A stretch of DNA of 64,000 nt from Kumtagia sp052180275 (GTDB lineage: Bacteria; Pseudomonadota; Alphaproteobacteria; Rhizobiales; Rhizobiaceae): contig NZ_CP197465.1 of assembly GCF_052180275.1 (NCBI RefSeq), positions 3,472,001 through 3,536,000 of the forward strand. Reading direction: 5' to 3'. The notes under the pieces are model-generated. The model ran no database searches and was not told the origin of the DNA. It worked only from the letters and a program-made list of their open reading frames with translations. How positions within the stretch are numbered: the first letter of the stretch is position 1; every line of letters begins with the position of its first letter. Positions 1-8,898 of this stretch are shown one piece after another. A program made the translations under genes and the position numbers.

Positions 1-1331
1 GCGAAGCGGTGCGCCTTGGACAGGTCCCTCGTAAAAATGCCGGCGACCAGCGCATACGGGGTACAGTTGGCGGCGGCGATGGCTTCGTCGAAGTCGTCGA
101 CCACCTGTACCGCCAGCACGGGGCCGAAAATCTCTTCCTGTACGACAGGATCGTCCCAGCCGGCATTGTCGACGACCGTCGGCTCGAAGAACCAGCCTTT
201 TCCAGTGCCTGGGTCGACTGTCGCACGGCCGCCGGTGGCGATGGAAAGCCCGCGCGCCCTGGCGCCGTCGAGGAAGGAAGAAACTTTTGCCAGGTGCTCG
301 GCGGAATTGATCGCGCCGAAATTGACGCGTTCCGACAGGCCGTGCCCCATGCGCAGGGTTTTGGCGCGCTGCACCAGGCGTTCGATGAACTCGGCGTGGA
401 TCGAGCGTTCGATCACCAGCCGCGACCCTGCCGAACAGATCTGGCCGGCATTCTCAAAAATCGCGCCGACGACGTTGTCGAGCGCAAGGTCGAGGTCGGC
501 GTCGGCCAGCACGACATTGGGCGATTTTCCGCCAAGCTCCAGCGTGACGGAGGCGACATTGCGCGCCGCCGCCTGCATGACGTTGATGCCGGTCGCGGTC
601 GATCCCGTGAAGGTGATGTGACTGATATCCGGATGCGCGGCGAGCGTCGCACCGACTGCCGCGCCCGTACCGGTCACGACGTTGCAGACGCCGTCCGGCA
701 GTCCGGCCTGATGCAGCAGTTCGGCCAGGATCAGCGCCGTCATCGGCGTCTGCTCGGCCGGCTTGACCACCGCCGTGCAGCCGGCGGCCAGCGCCGGCGC
801 GACGCTGCGGGCCGTGGTCGATAGCGGGTAGTTCCAAGGGATGATATGCGCGGTCACGCCGACCGGCTCGTTGATCGAGAACGAGGCGTAATCCTCGCCC
901 AGCGGAAAGCTCTTTCCCTCGTTCTTGTCGGCGGCGCCGGCGTAATAATCGAAGCAGCGCGCCGCGCCCGCCACGTCGCCGCGCGCCTCCGAAATCGTCT
1001 TGCCGCTGTCCAAAACCTCGGCGATGGCGAGGCGTTCGCCGTGCTGGCGGATCAGGTCGGCCGTGCGCGACAGGACGTGCCCGCGCTCGCGCGGCAGGAT
1101 TTTTTTCCATGCGCCTTCGCCGGCGCGCCGCGCGGAGGCGACGGCAATCGCCACGTCGTCGGCGTCGCCGGCGGCGAACGATGCATGCGGGCTGGCACTG
1201 CCGGGATCGAAACTTTCCATCATGCCGCCGCCGGCCGAGGCCCGCCACGCGCCGTCGATGAAATGGTTTTGGGGCAGTCCCGGCAATTTGCCGGCACGCT
1301 GCGCCTCCCGCAACAGATGGTCTTCGCTCAT
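1..1331 (-). CDS. NAD(P)-dependent aldehyde dehydrogenase (partial, C-terminus off the left edge)
   Basis: Aldehyde dehydrogenase superfamily enzyme oxidising an aldehyde to the acid with NAD(P)+. The frame is open from the ATG at 1331 to the window edge (443 codons), so the last roughly 50 residues are missing. Visible motifs: the oxyanion-hole Asn in IIPWNYP (N167), the cofactor motif FTGSTATG (241-248), the general base Glu in LELGGKSP (E265), the nucleophile Cys in GQICSAG (C299) and EEIFGP near 390. The ATG overlaps the stop of the upstream enolase-superfamily gene by four bases (ATGA), so the two are translationally coupled and probably form one catabolic operon. The substrate is unknown; a semialdehyde from sugar-acid breakdown would fit the neighbour (inference). 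Confidence 0.9.
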   Translation of the reverse strand, partial: MSEDHLLREAQRAGKLPGLPQNHFIDGAWRASAGGGMMESFDPGSASPHASFAAGDADDVAIAVASARRAGEGAWKKILPRERGHVLSRTADLIRQHGERLAIAEVLDSGKTISEARGDVAGAARCFDYYAGAADKNEGKSFPLGEDYASFSINEPVGVTAHIIPWNYPLSTTARSVAPALAAGCTAVVKPAEQTPMTALILAELLHQAGLPDGVCNVVTGTGAAVGATLAAHPDISHITFTGSTATGINVMQAAARNVASVTLELGGKSPNVVLADADLDLALDNVVGAIFENAGQICSAGSRLVIERSIHAEFIERLVQRAKTLRMGHGLSERVNFGAINSAEHLAKVSSFLDGARARGLSIATGGRATVDPGTGKGWFFEPTVVDNAGWDDPVVQEEIFGPVLAVQVVDDFDEAIAAANCTPYALVAGIFTRDLSKAHRF

Positions 1332-2431
1332 GCGCGTTCGCTTACCTGGTATGTCGACTTCGCCAGCCATTCCGGCTCGACCTCGATGCCCCATCCTGGC
1401 TCGTCGGAAACCGTCACGTGGCCGTCCACCACGTCATAGGGGAATTTTCGGAACAGGCCGTATTGCCACGGATAATAATCCGGCCCCTCGATCGAGAACT
1501 CCAGATACTTTCCTGCTCCTTCGATGGCGCGCAAAAGGTGCATGGTGAACAGCGTCACCAGTCCCCAGTTCGCGGCATGCGGGGTGATCGGCAAGCCGGC
1601 CGCCTGCGCCATGCGGCAGACGCGCAGCGTGCGGCTGATGCCGCCGAGATAGAGGATGTCGGGCTGCACGATGTCGACGGCGCGCATGTCGATCATGTGC
1701 CGCCAGGTGGCGATCTCGCAGTCCTGCTCGCCGCCGGAGACGGCGATGTCGAGTGCATCCGCGACCTCTCTCGTCTGCTCAAGTTCCCAGTAGAGGCACG
1801 GCTCCTCGAAATGCTCGATGCCGTTGCCCTTCAGCATCCCGCCCACCTCGATCGCCCGCCGCGGTGAGAAACCCGAATTGGCGTCGACCAGCAGCGCCGC
1901 CGTGTCGCCCAGCGCCTTGCGGATCGTCGGGATGATCTCCTCGGTGCGGCCCGGCCATTCGTCGACGTCATGGCCGTATTCCGCGGCGACGCGGAACTTG
2001 AAGGCGTCGAAGCCGAACTCGCCCCGCAGCCGCCTGAACCGCTCGGCCTCCTGCGCCGGCGTGATGTCGCGCTTCATCGAGGACGCATAGGCGCGCAGCC
2101 GGCCCGGCGAACCGCCGAGCAGGCTCGTGACCGGCAATCCCGCCTGCTTGCCGCGAAGATCCCAGATCGCGGTGTCGAGGCCGCCCAGCGCGCGTTTCAT
2201 GTAGGAGCCGGGGAATTTGTGCTCGCGCTCGATCACCCGGTCGGTCAGCGCGTCGATGTCGTCGAATTCGACGCCGAGCACATAGGGCGCCACCTGGCGG
2301 TGCAGCACGGCGGAAGTGATGTCGGAATTGTAGGTCGAGACCTGGCCCCAGCCCTGGCCGCCGTCCTCGGTCGTGATGCGCACGAAGCCGATGAATTGGG
2401 TCGAGAAGGTTTCGATGCGGTCTATGCGCAT
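1328..2431 (-). CDS. Enolase-superfamily (mandelate racemase/muconate lactonizing type) sugar-acid dehydratase
   Basis: A 367-residue member of the enolase superfamily, which abstracts the proton alpha to a carboxylate with Mg2+ help; many relatives dehydrate aldonic or aldaric acids. The N-terminal capping domain spans about 1-115 and the barrel follows. Catalytic features: FKFRV around K145, metal ligands D183 (VDANSGFS), E209/E210 (HFEEP) and E235 (SGGEQD), and the general-base His H285 in PITPHAANWG. It lies upstream of the coupled aldehyde dehydrogenase and divergent from a MocR-type regulator, a usual layout for an inducible acid-catabolism operon. The exact substrate cannot be read from sequence; the KxR form in place of KxK argues against calling it a true mandelate racemase. 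Confidence 0.88.
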   Translation of the reverse strand: MRIDRIETFSTQFIGFVRITTEDGGQGWGQVSTYNSDITSAVLHRQVAPYVLGVEFDDIDALTDRVIEREHKFPGSYMKRALGGLDTAIWDLRGKQAGLPVTSLLGGSPGRLRAYASSMKRDITPAQEAERFRRLRGEFGFDAFKFRVAAEYGHDVDEWPGRTEEIIPTIRKALGDTAALLVDANSGFSPRRAIEVGGMLKGNGIEHFEEPCLYWELEQTREVADALDIAVSGGEQDCEIATWRHMIDMRAVDIVQPDILYLGGISRTLRVCRMAQAAGLPITPHAANWGLVTLFTMHLLRAIEGAGKYLEFSIEGPDYYPWQYGLFRKFPYDVVDGHVTVSDEPGWGIEVEPEWLAKSTYQVSERA

Positions 2432-2552
2432 TTTTCGCTCGCCTGTCGCCCGTCGGGGCCGGACCTAGGCTCTATCCCGGCGATATGGGCCGCGTGTAAG
2501 GTCCATTTTCGAAAATTGCGCGAACCGATCTTTTGCGCGCGCGGGCATATGG
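2432..2552. promoter_or_regulatory. Divergent promoter region between the dehydratase operon and the mocR-type gene
   Basis: A 121-bp intergenic region separates two divergent genes and must hold both promoters and probably the operator of the MocR-type protein. The sequence is less GC-rich than the flanks around 2500-2535. I could not identify a convincing repeat pair of the MocR type by eye. Confidence 0.5.
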
Positions 2553-4049
2553 GTGCAGGCAGGAATGGTGAAGCGTTCGGGGGGCGAGTTGCTGTTCGCG
2601 ATCTCGGTCGACCGCGCCTCGGCCAAATCGGTGACCACGCAGGTCTACAACGCCGTCAAGCAACTCATCGTCTCAGGCGGCCTGGCGGCCGGCAAGCGCC
2701 TGCCGTCCAGCCGGACCTTCGCCGCCGAACTCGACATTTCCCGCACAACCGCCATCGCCGTGTTCGAGCGGCTTGCATCGGAAGGGCTGATCGTCTCGCG
2801 CACCGGCTCCGGCTCCTTTGTCTCCGACACGGCGGGAGCCCAAAAACCCAACGCCCGGCTGGTTGTCGACAACGAGCGGCCGGCCACGACAAAACTCGCC
2901 GACCTGATCGCGGAAGCCTCGCCGAGATTCTTCCAGCGGCTGGCGCATCCGAGCAAGCCGCGCGCCTTCATCACCGGCCTGCCGGACTATGATGCCTTCC
3001 CGCTCGCGGTGTGGTCGCGGCTGTCGGCGAAACACTGGCGCGAGCCCCGCGAAACCGTCATGGGTTATTCCGACCCCAACGGCCTTGCGTCGCTTCCCCA
3101 GGCGATCGCCGACCATTTGAGCGGCAGCCGTGGCATCGCCTGCGACGTCGGACAGATTTTCATCGTCAACGGCGCGCAGCAAGCGTTCGACCTGATCGGC
3201 CGTGTGCTGCTCAATCGCGGCAACGCCGTCTGGTTCGAGAACCCGGGCGCCATAGGCGCGCGCAACTCCTTCATCGCCTGCGGCGCCTCGATGGTGCCGG
3301 TGCCGGTCGACCGGGAGGGGCTGTCAGTAGAAGCCGGTTTGCGCCTTGCACCGGATTTCCGCCTCGCCTTCGTCACCCCCTCGCACCAGCACCCGACCGG
3401 CGCCGAGATGAGCCTCGATCGCCGCGCGCATCTGCTGAGGGCGGCCAACGACCGCGACGCCTGGGTGGTGGAGGACGACTATGACGGCGAGTTCCGCTAC
3501 GACGGCAGGCCGCTGCCGACGCTGAAAAGCGCCGACCACGCCGAACGGGTCATCTATGTCGGCACGTTTTCGAAGTCGATGTTCCCGTCGCTGCGGCTGG
3601 GGTTCTACCTTGCGCCAAAACCCTTGGTGCCGATCTTCCAGCGCATCTCCGGCGCCTTCCTGCACGGCGTGCCGTCAAGCATGCAGGCGGTCATGGCGGC
3701 CTTCATGAGCGAAGGGCATTTCGCCACGCATCTGCGCCGCATGCGCGACATCTACCGCGAGCGGCACGCGGTTTTCCATGAGGAGGCCGGAAAACACCTC
3801 AGTGGATTGCTCGACGTCGCCCCGTCGGCCGCCGGGTTCCACGTTGTCGGCCGTTTTGTCCAGCCGCGCCACGAAGAGGATTTGGTCGAGGCCGCGGCGG
3901 GCAGGGCAGGGCTCACCGTCTCGACGCTCGGCCGATTCTGCATCGAGCCGATCGCCGAAAAGGGTCTTGTGCTCGGGGTCAGCGCCATCGGCGCGCGCGC
4001 CATCCGCAAGGGGGTGGAGACACTGGCGCGGGTACTGGAGACGATATGA
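2553..4049 (+). CDS. MocR-type transcriptional regulator (GntR wHTH fused to a fold-type I aminotransferase domain)
   Basis: Length 498 residues from a GTG start; an ATG twelve bases downstream at 2565 is equally plausible. Residues 26-92 form the GntR-type winged helix (KRLPSSRTFAAELDISRTT), then comes a linker and a PLP-dependent aminotransferase-like domain. The Schiff-base Lys is K341 in YVGTFSKSMFPSLRLG, and VVEDDYDGEFRY (305-316) carries the Asp/Tyr usual around PLP. Such proteins bind DNA and sense amines, amino acids or PLP rather than acting as transaminases. It is divergent from the dehydratase-aldehyde dehydrogenase operon, which is the likely target (inference from layout). Confidence 0.9.
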   Translation: MQAGMVKRSGGELLFAISVDRASAKSVTTQVYNAVKQLIVSGGLAAGKRLPSSRTFAAELDISRTTAIAVFERLASEGLIVSRTGSGSFVSDTAGAQKPNARLVVDNERPATTKLADLIAEASPRFFQRLAHPSKPRAFITGLPDYDAFPLAVWSRLSAKHWREPRETVMGYSDPNGLASLPQAIADHLSGSRGIACDVGQIFIVNGAQQAFDLIGRVLLNRGNAVWFENPGAIGARNSFIACGASMVPVPVDREGLSVEAGLRLAPDFRLAFVTPSHQHPTGAEMSLDRRAHLLRAANDRDAWVVEDDYDGEFRYDGRPLPTLKSADHAERVIYVGTFSKSMFPSLRLGFYLAPKPLVPIFQRISGAFLHGVPSSMQAVMAAFMSEGHFATHLRRMRDIYRERHAVFHEEAGKHLSGLLDVAPSAAGFHVVGRFVQPRHEEDLVEAAAGRAGLTVSTLGRFCIEPIAEKGLVLGVSAIGARAIRKGVETLARVLETI

Positions 4050-4089
4050 ACGGGCGGATGGCCGTTTTCGCCATTCCATCATATCGTGT

Positions 4090-4416
4090 ATGATGACTGA
4101 GGATTGGCCATTTTCAAAACGCTTGCGGGCTGACCCGGAGGATTATTTCCGTTGGGAAGGGCCTTCCAACGAATGGTTCACGCGGGATGCAAGCCGCATG
4201 ATTTGCATGATGGCGGCCGAGCGCGGTTTCCAGATGCTTGGTCTCGAAGGCGGCTCGCGTGGGCCGTACGGCGTAACGCCCGACTCCCGCACCTTTTGGT
4301 CGAGAAATCGCGTCGACATCGACCGTGTTGCCGAAACAAATCTCCAAGGCGTCGATTCGATTGACGAGGATCCCGAAGTGATAGACGCCTACCTTCTGAC
4401 GGCCGCCAGAGCTTAG
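4090..4416 (+). CDS. Small conserved-looking hypothetical protein (108 aa)
   Basis: The frame opens with two consecutive ATG codons at 4090 and 4093, 40 bases after the mocR-type gene, and ends just before the convergent GMC oxidoreductase. The protein is acidic and Trp/Phe-rich at the N-terminus (EDWPFSKRL, FRWEGPSNEWF), with no signal peptide or membrane segment. I do not recognise a family. Codon usage is normal for the window. It could be co-transcribed with the regulator, but no function can be assigned. Confidence 0.6.
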   Translation: MMTEDWPFSKRLRADPEDYFRWEGPSNEWFTRDASRMICMMAAERGFQMLGLEGGSRGPYGVTPDSRTFWSRNRVDIDRVAETNLQGVDSIDEDPEVIDAYLLTAARA

Positions 4417-4422
4417 ACCTGC

Positions 4423-6039
4423 CTATTCATTGTCTTCCAAAATCATCGCCGCGCCCTTCTCCGCCACCATGAAGGTCGGCGCGTTGGTGTTGCCCGAGGT
4501 GACGGTCGGGAAGATCGAGGCATCGACCACCCGTAGGCCGGCCAGCCCGTGCACCCGCAGCCGGTGGTCCACCACGGCGTCGCGGTCGTCCGGCCCCATC
4601 CGGCATGTGCAGGAGGCGTGGAAGACGCTGCCGGAGCGCGCCCGGATATCGTCCACAAGTGCATCCTCGTCGACGGCGGCAGGACCGGGCAGCATCTCTT
4701 CGGCGGTCAGCTCGCGCATCGCCGGCTGGGCGGCGATGCGGCGGATCAGGCGGACGCCGGCCAGCAGGCCCCGCATATCGTCTGGGTCGGAAAGGTAGTT
4801 GGGCTCGATCACCGGCGGCGCGAAGGGATCGGGCGAGCCGAGCGCGACGAAACCCCGGCTCTTCGGGCGGCATTGCGATATGCCGATGAAGAAGCCCGGA
4901 AAAGGATCGGGCAAGGTTAGCCGCCGCACGCCCGGCTTCGGCTTGCTGTAGCTGACCGGTGAAAAATAGAGCTGCATGTCGACATCGGGCAGCGCGGGAT
5001 CGGTGCGCACGAAACCGCCGGCCTGGTTGACGCTGAGCGACAGCGGCCCGTCGCGGAACAGCAGGTAGCGCAGGCCGAGCCTTGCGCGCCCGAGCCAGCC
5101 GCGCAATTCGTGGTTCAGCGTCGGCTTGCGCGACCGGTAGAGGTAGTCGATGCCGAGATGGTCCTGCAGGTTTTCGCCGACCGCCGGCAGGTCGTGGACG
5201 ACCGGCGCGCCATGGCGCCGGAGCAGGGCGCCGGGGCCGATGCCGGAATGCTGGAGCAGCAGCGGCGAATTGACGGCGCCCGCCGACAGGATCACCTCGC
5301 GACCGGCGCGAACCGTCAGCTTTTGGCCGGCCAGGACATAGTCGATCCCGACCGCACGGCGTCCCTCGAACAGGACGCGGGTCGAGAAGGCGCCGCTCAC
5401 GACCTTCAAATTCCGCCGCCGCATGGCCGGCGCGAGGAAGGCGGTCGCCGACGACGCCCGCATGCCGGACTTCGTAGTGATCTGGTAGACTCCGACACCC
5501 TCCTGCCGCGCCGCATTGTAATCCGGCGTTCGCGGATAGCCGGCCTGCTCTGCGGCGGCCAGAAAATCCCGGCAGAGCGGATGAACCTGCGCCGCCGGAT
5601 CGATGACGCTCAGCGGCCCGTCGCGGCCGCGCGCGGAATCAGGCGCGCCATGGAACGTCTCGAAGGACCGGAAATACGGCAGTACATCGTCAAAACCCCA
5701 GCCCGGATTGCCGGCCGCCTTCCAGTCGTCAAAATCCCGCCGCTGCCCGCGCACGAAAACCATGGCGTTGATGGAACTCGACCCGCCGAGGATTTTTCCG
5801 CGCGGCCAGTAGCTGGAGCGGCCGTTCAGCGCTTCCTGCGGACCAGTCGAATACATCCAGTTGACTTTTGGATTGTAAAAACTGTCGCCATAGCCGATCG
5901 GCATGCGGACCATGAAGCGCCGGTCGCTGCCGCCCGCCTCCAGCAGAAGCACGGTGAACTTACCGGATGCCGTCAGCCGGTCGGCAAGCAGGCAGCCGGC
6001 CGTGCCGCCGCCGACGATGACGAAGTCGAAACGCTCCAT
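4423..6039 (-). CDS. GMC family FAD-dependent oxidoreductase (choline dehydrogenase-like)
   Basis: A 538-residue glucose-methanol-choline oxidoreductase that oxidises an alcohol to an aldehyde with FAD. The dinucleotide motif VGGGTAGC opens the protein (9-16), GGSSSINAMVFVRG (85-98) is the GMC signature, and the C-terminal end carries the active-site segment VFHASCTCRMG and SGNTNAPTFMV. The start is set at MERFDFVIVGGG; a frame extension of 19 codons upstream has no family-like sequence. It is a single gene convergent with the small hypothetical gene, not next to betaine genes, so calling it BetA would be over-specific. Confidence 0.9.
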   Translation of the reverse strand: MERFDFVIVGGGTAGCLLADRLTASGKFTVLLLEAGGSDRRFMVRMPIGYGDSFYNPKVNWMYSTGPQEALNGRSSYWPRGKILGGSSSINAMVFVRGQRRDFDDWKAAGNPGWGFDDVLPYFRSFETFHGAPDSARGRDGPLSVIDPAAQVHPLCRDFLAAAEQAGYPRTPDYNAARQEGVGVYQITTKSGMRASSATAFLAPAMRRRNLKVVSGAFSTRVLFEGRRAVGIDYVLAGQKLTVRAGREVILSAGAVNSPLLLQHSGIGPGALLRRHGAPVVHDLPAVGENLQDHLGIDYLYRSRKPTLNHELRGWLGRARLGLRYLLFRDGPLSLSVNQAGGFVRTDPALPDVDMQLYFSPVSYSKPKPGVRRLTLPDPFPGFFIGISQCRPKSRGFVALGSPDPFAPPVIEPNYLSDPDDMRGLLAGVRLIRRIAAQPAMRELTAEEMLPGPAAVDEDALVDDIRARSGSVFHASCTCRMGPDDRDAVVDHRLRVHGLAGLRVVDASIFPTVTSGNTNAPTFMVAEKGAAMILEDNE

Positions 6040-6290
6040 GCCGAATACCGCTGGCCAACCGATCCTGCCAGCGTGACATAGAACGCCCGCGTCCACCCGT
6101 GGCCAACCATTCCCGGCAAAAGATCAAGCCGCTTGAGATGGGGCACGGAACGGGCGGAGAGCTTCCGTCAACGCATGGCGGGGCTGGTAGTCATTGTCGG
6201 CGAGCGACCACGCCCAGTCGCGGAAGGGCTAAGAAGGGAAGTGGTTAGCTTGGTTGGCGTCGGGCGCCCGGTCGATACAGGAAGTCGATT

Positions 6291-6851
6291 TTATTGCCGT
6301 CTATGCCCGAGATAAACGACGCCATGCATAATGATGGTATTCAGAAAATCGTCATTGGACGAGATGATTCGCTTGGATACATGAATATTTCTTATGTCCT
6401 GGCGTTTAATTAATTTGCATTTTCTTTTGATTATTCCCGATATCGTTTTGTATACAGCGATCAGGTTGGGGTGCGGAGAAATATGTTCTCCATTTGCTCT
6501 GGTATAAAATGAAATATATCCAATACTAAGATATATCAATCTCTCTGGATTGGCGTCGACTGAGTACGAACGTATTCTAATATGCCCGTCGCCCTCGCGG
6601 TCGGAAAACTGATGCCACGTGACCTCCCTTCGATAGACGATGAGTTTTGGCTCGTCGGTTGCAAACGACTCCATTTTCACCGCCATATTATTGGATGTCT
6701 TGGCAACCGCCCTCGAAATGTTGGTCTGGTCTAGGTACTCAATCTTTTCGTCTGCAGTCATGTCGAAAGCAATTCTGGCGCCCATTTCCACCAGTTCGAC
6801 AAGTATCTCTGTCAGGTCGTCTTCTGACAGGTAGGATTCAGTTTCAGCCAC
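6291..6851 (-). CDS. AT-rich orphan hypothetical protein
   Basis: A 186-residue frame whose DNA is clearly more AT-rich than every neighbour, and which uses Ile, Asn, Ser and Lys codons that are rare elsewhere in the window. The N-terminal half is acidic (YLSEDDLTEILVELVE), the C-terminal half basic (IIKRKCKLIKRQ). No signal peptide, membrane segment or recognisable motif. No mobility gene lies next to it. The composition suggests recent horizontal acquisition. Function unknown. Confidence 0.65.
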   Translation of the reverse strand: MAETESYLSEDDLTEILVELVEMGARIAFDMTADEKIEYLDQTNISRAVAKTSNNMAVKMESFATDEPKLIVYRREVTWHQFSDREGDGHIRIRSYSVDANPERLIYLSIGYISFYTRANGEHISPHPNLIAVYKTISGIIKRKCKLIKRQDIRNIHVSKRIISSNDDFLNTIIMHGVVYLGHRRQ

Positions 6852-6913
6852 CCGAGACTCCCCGCCTTTGTCCGCTGCCGACAGGCAGCCCGATGACGAT
6901 TAGGAAGCTATTC

Positions 6914-7339
6914 TTAAGCAAGCGCCTGCCGAATTTTTTCTGCATTCGCCGCCAGCACCTCAGGCTTCTCCATCTGCCCGGTATGCGGCTTCAGCGCCAC
7001 GCCATCGAAGCGGGGGATGATGTGGAAATGGAGGTGGAAGACGACCTGGCCGCCGGCCGGCTCGTTGAATTGCTGGACCGTCACGCCGTCCGCAGAAAAC
7101 GCCTTCACCACCGCGCGGGCGAGTTTCTGGGTTGTGACTACCACCGCCGCGAGGCTGTCCGGCGCGACGTCGAGAATGTTGCGCGACGGCTCCTTCGGAA
7201 TCACGAGGCAGTGCCCTTCGCCCCGCGGCATGATGTCCATGAAGGCGATGGTTGCGTCGTCCTCGTAGAGTTTGTGGGAGGGAATCTCGCCGCGCAGGAT
7301 TTTGGCGAAGACGTTGTCGGGGTCGTAGGCGGCGGTCAT
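6914..7339 (-). CDS. HIT family (histidine triad) nucleotide hydrolase/transferase
   Basis: A 141-residue HIT-domain protein, probably an adenosine phosphoramidase or a related nucleotide-binding enzyme. The signature HLHFHIIPR (102-110) gives the His-x-His-x-His triad; KILRGEIPSHKLYEDD (13-28) is the usual N-terminal segment. The start at MTAAYDPDN matches the family; an upstream extension of 38 codons does not. It ends a row of four minus-strand genes with the FemAB-like protein, GDPD and RidA, although 285 bases separate it from the next one. Confidence 0.92.
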   Translation of the reverse strand: MTAAYDPDNVFAKILRGEIPSHKLYEDDATIAFMDIMPRGEGHCLVIPKEPSRNILDVAPDSLAAVVVTTQKLARAVVKAFSADGVTVQQFNEPAGGQVVFHLHFHIIPRFDGVALKPHTGQMEKPEVLAANAEKIRQALA

Positions 7340-7624
7340 GGCAGAACCTTCGGGCAACGGGGAGCGGTGTTTTTGGCAATAACGAATCGCGCCGCCGGCC
7401 GCCAGCCGCAACCATAATGCCGCGGCAATGTTTCGGGCTGTGGCGCGAAGCATTTCCGCACCGACGCGCAGAGAGTCGCGGCGAAAAGCAGCCCGGAATG
7501 AAGCCAGGTGCGGTGAAACACAGCCGTCTCTCTGCCAAGAGGCTGGAAAACAACGATCTTCCGGACTTCACGGATTTTCGGAACTGCCGAAACGATGCCC
7601 TACGGGGGACTGGTGCGCTCCTTG

Positions 7625-8854
7625 CTATTCCCGCTCAAGCTCCTGATTTTCCTTGCGGAACGGCGTGTGGTGCTCGAAATATTCGCTGGTGCGCGCCACT
7701 TCCTGCCGCTCGCGCCTGAGATAGTCGTCGACCGCGTTGCGCAATCCGGGATGGGCGATGTAATGCGCCGATTGCGTCGTCACCGGACGATAGCCGCGCG
7801 CCAGCTTGTGCTCGCCCTGGGCGCCGGCCTCGACCACGCGAAGTTTTCTTTCGATCGCAAAATCAATGGCTTGGTGGTAGCAGACCTCGAAATGCAGGAA
7901 CGGATGGTCTTCGATGCAGCCCCAGTTGCGCCCATAGAGCGTGTCCGATCCGATGAAATTGATTGCGCCCGCGACATACCGCCCGGCGCGCTTTGCCATC
8001 ACCAGGAGGATATCTTTTCCCATCCGCTCGCCGATCAGCGAGAAAAATCTGCGGTTTAGATAGGGCCGTCCCCATTTCCGTCCCCCGGTGTCCGTGTAGA
8101 AACCGAAGAAATCGTCCCATGCCCTTTCCGTCAGGTCGCTACCGGTCAGCCGGTCGATGGTGATGCCGGCGGCCACCGCCTCGCGCCGCTCCTTCTTCAG
8201 CGCCTTGCGTTTGCGCGATGCCAGCGAGGCCAGAAAATCGTCGTAGTTCAGATAGTTGTCGTTGAAGAAGTGGAATTGCTGGTCGGTGCGGCGCAAATAT
8301 CCCGCGTCGGTCAGGGCCTTCATATCCTCATCATTGGCGAAGGTGACGTGGGCCGACGAAACGCCGAGCCTGTCCGTCACCGCCCGCAATCCGCCGGCTA
8401 GAGTCTTGCGCGTGGAATCTTCGTCAAGCCCTTGACGAACAAGCAATCTCGGTCCTGTCGCAGGCGTGAACGGCACCGAGACCTGCAATTTCGGGTAATA
8501 GTCTCCGCCGGCCCGTTCGAAGGCGTCGGCCCAGCCCTGGTCGAACACGTATTCGCCCTGGCTATGCGACTTCAGATAGGCCGGCACGGCTCCCAGGAGG
8601 GCGCCCTTGCCATCCTCCAGCCGCAGGTGGCTTGCCTGCCAGCCGGTGCGGGCGACGGCGCAGCCGGATTCTTCGAGGGATCGAAGAAAGTCGAAGGAAA
8701 GGAATGGGTTGTACCCAGAACCTTCGGCGCGATCGCGGGTGGTTCCGGCGAGGTTTTCCCATTCCGTCCGGGAAAAATCGCCCATCGACCCGGCGATGCG
8801 GATCGTATGGCCGGTGGCGGAAGCGTCGCCGCCGTCTGTGCTGCGCTGCATCAT
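7625..8854 (-). CDS. GNAT/FemAB-like acyltransferase (COG3146, DUF482 type)
   Basis: About 409 residues, starting at a double ATG (8852-8854); a longer frame upstream only shadows the GDPD gene. The sequence shows the DUF482/COG3146 pattern: NPFLSFDFLRSLEESG near the N-terminus, FDQGWADAFERAGGDYYPKLQ, PFTPATGPRLL, and HEVCYHQAIDFA-like and GAQGEHKLARGY segments in the C-terminal half. The family is predicted to transfer an acyl or aminoacyl group, by structural likeness to FemAB/GNAT proteins; the substrate is not established. It starts 44 bases after the GDPD stop, so the two are probably one transcript. Confidence 0.82.
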   Translation of the reverse strand: MMQRSTDGGDASATGHTIRIAGSMGDFSRTEWENLAGTTRDRAEGSGYNPFLSFDFLRSLEESGCAVARTGWQASHLRLEDGKGALLGAVPAYLKSHSQGEYVFDQGWADAFERAGGDYYPKLQVSVPFTPATGPRLLVRQGLDEDSTRKTLAGGLRAVTDRLGVSSAHVTFANDEDMKALTDAGYLRRTDQQFHFFNDNYLNYDDFLASLASRKRKALKKERREAVAAGITIDRLTGSDLTERAWDDFFGFYTDTGGRKWGRPYLNRRFFSLIGERMGKDILLVMAKRAGRYVAGAINFIGSDTLYGRNWGCIEDHPFLHFEVCYHQAIDFAIERKLRVVEAGAQGEHKLARGYRPVTTQSAHYIAHPGLRNAVDDYLRRERQEVARTSEYFEHHTPFRKENQELERE

Positions 8855-8898
8855 CGCAATGTTATGTGCACTGCGAAAGCGGCGCGGCAAGGGCCATT

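Noticed and set aside
1000..1548. Plus-strand frames opposite the aldehyde dehydrogenase
   Set aside because: The minus strand carries an unbroken aldehyde dehydrogenase with all catalytic motifs; the plus-strand frames have none.
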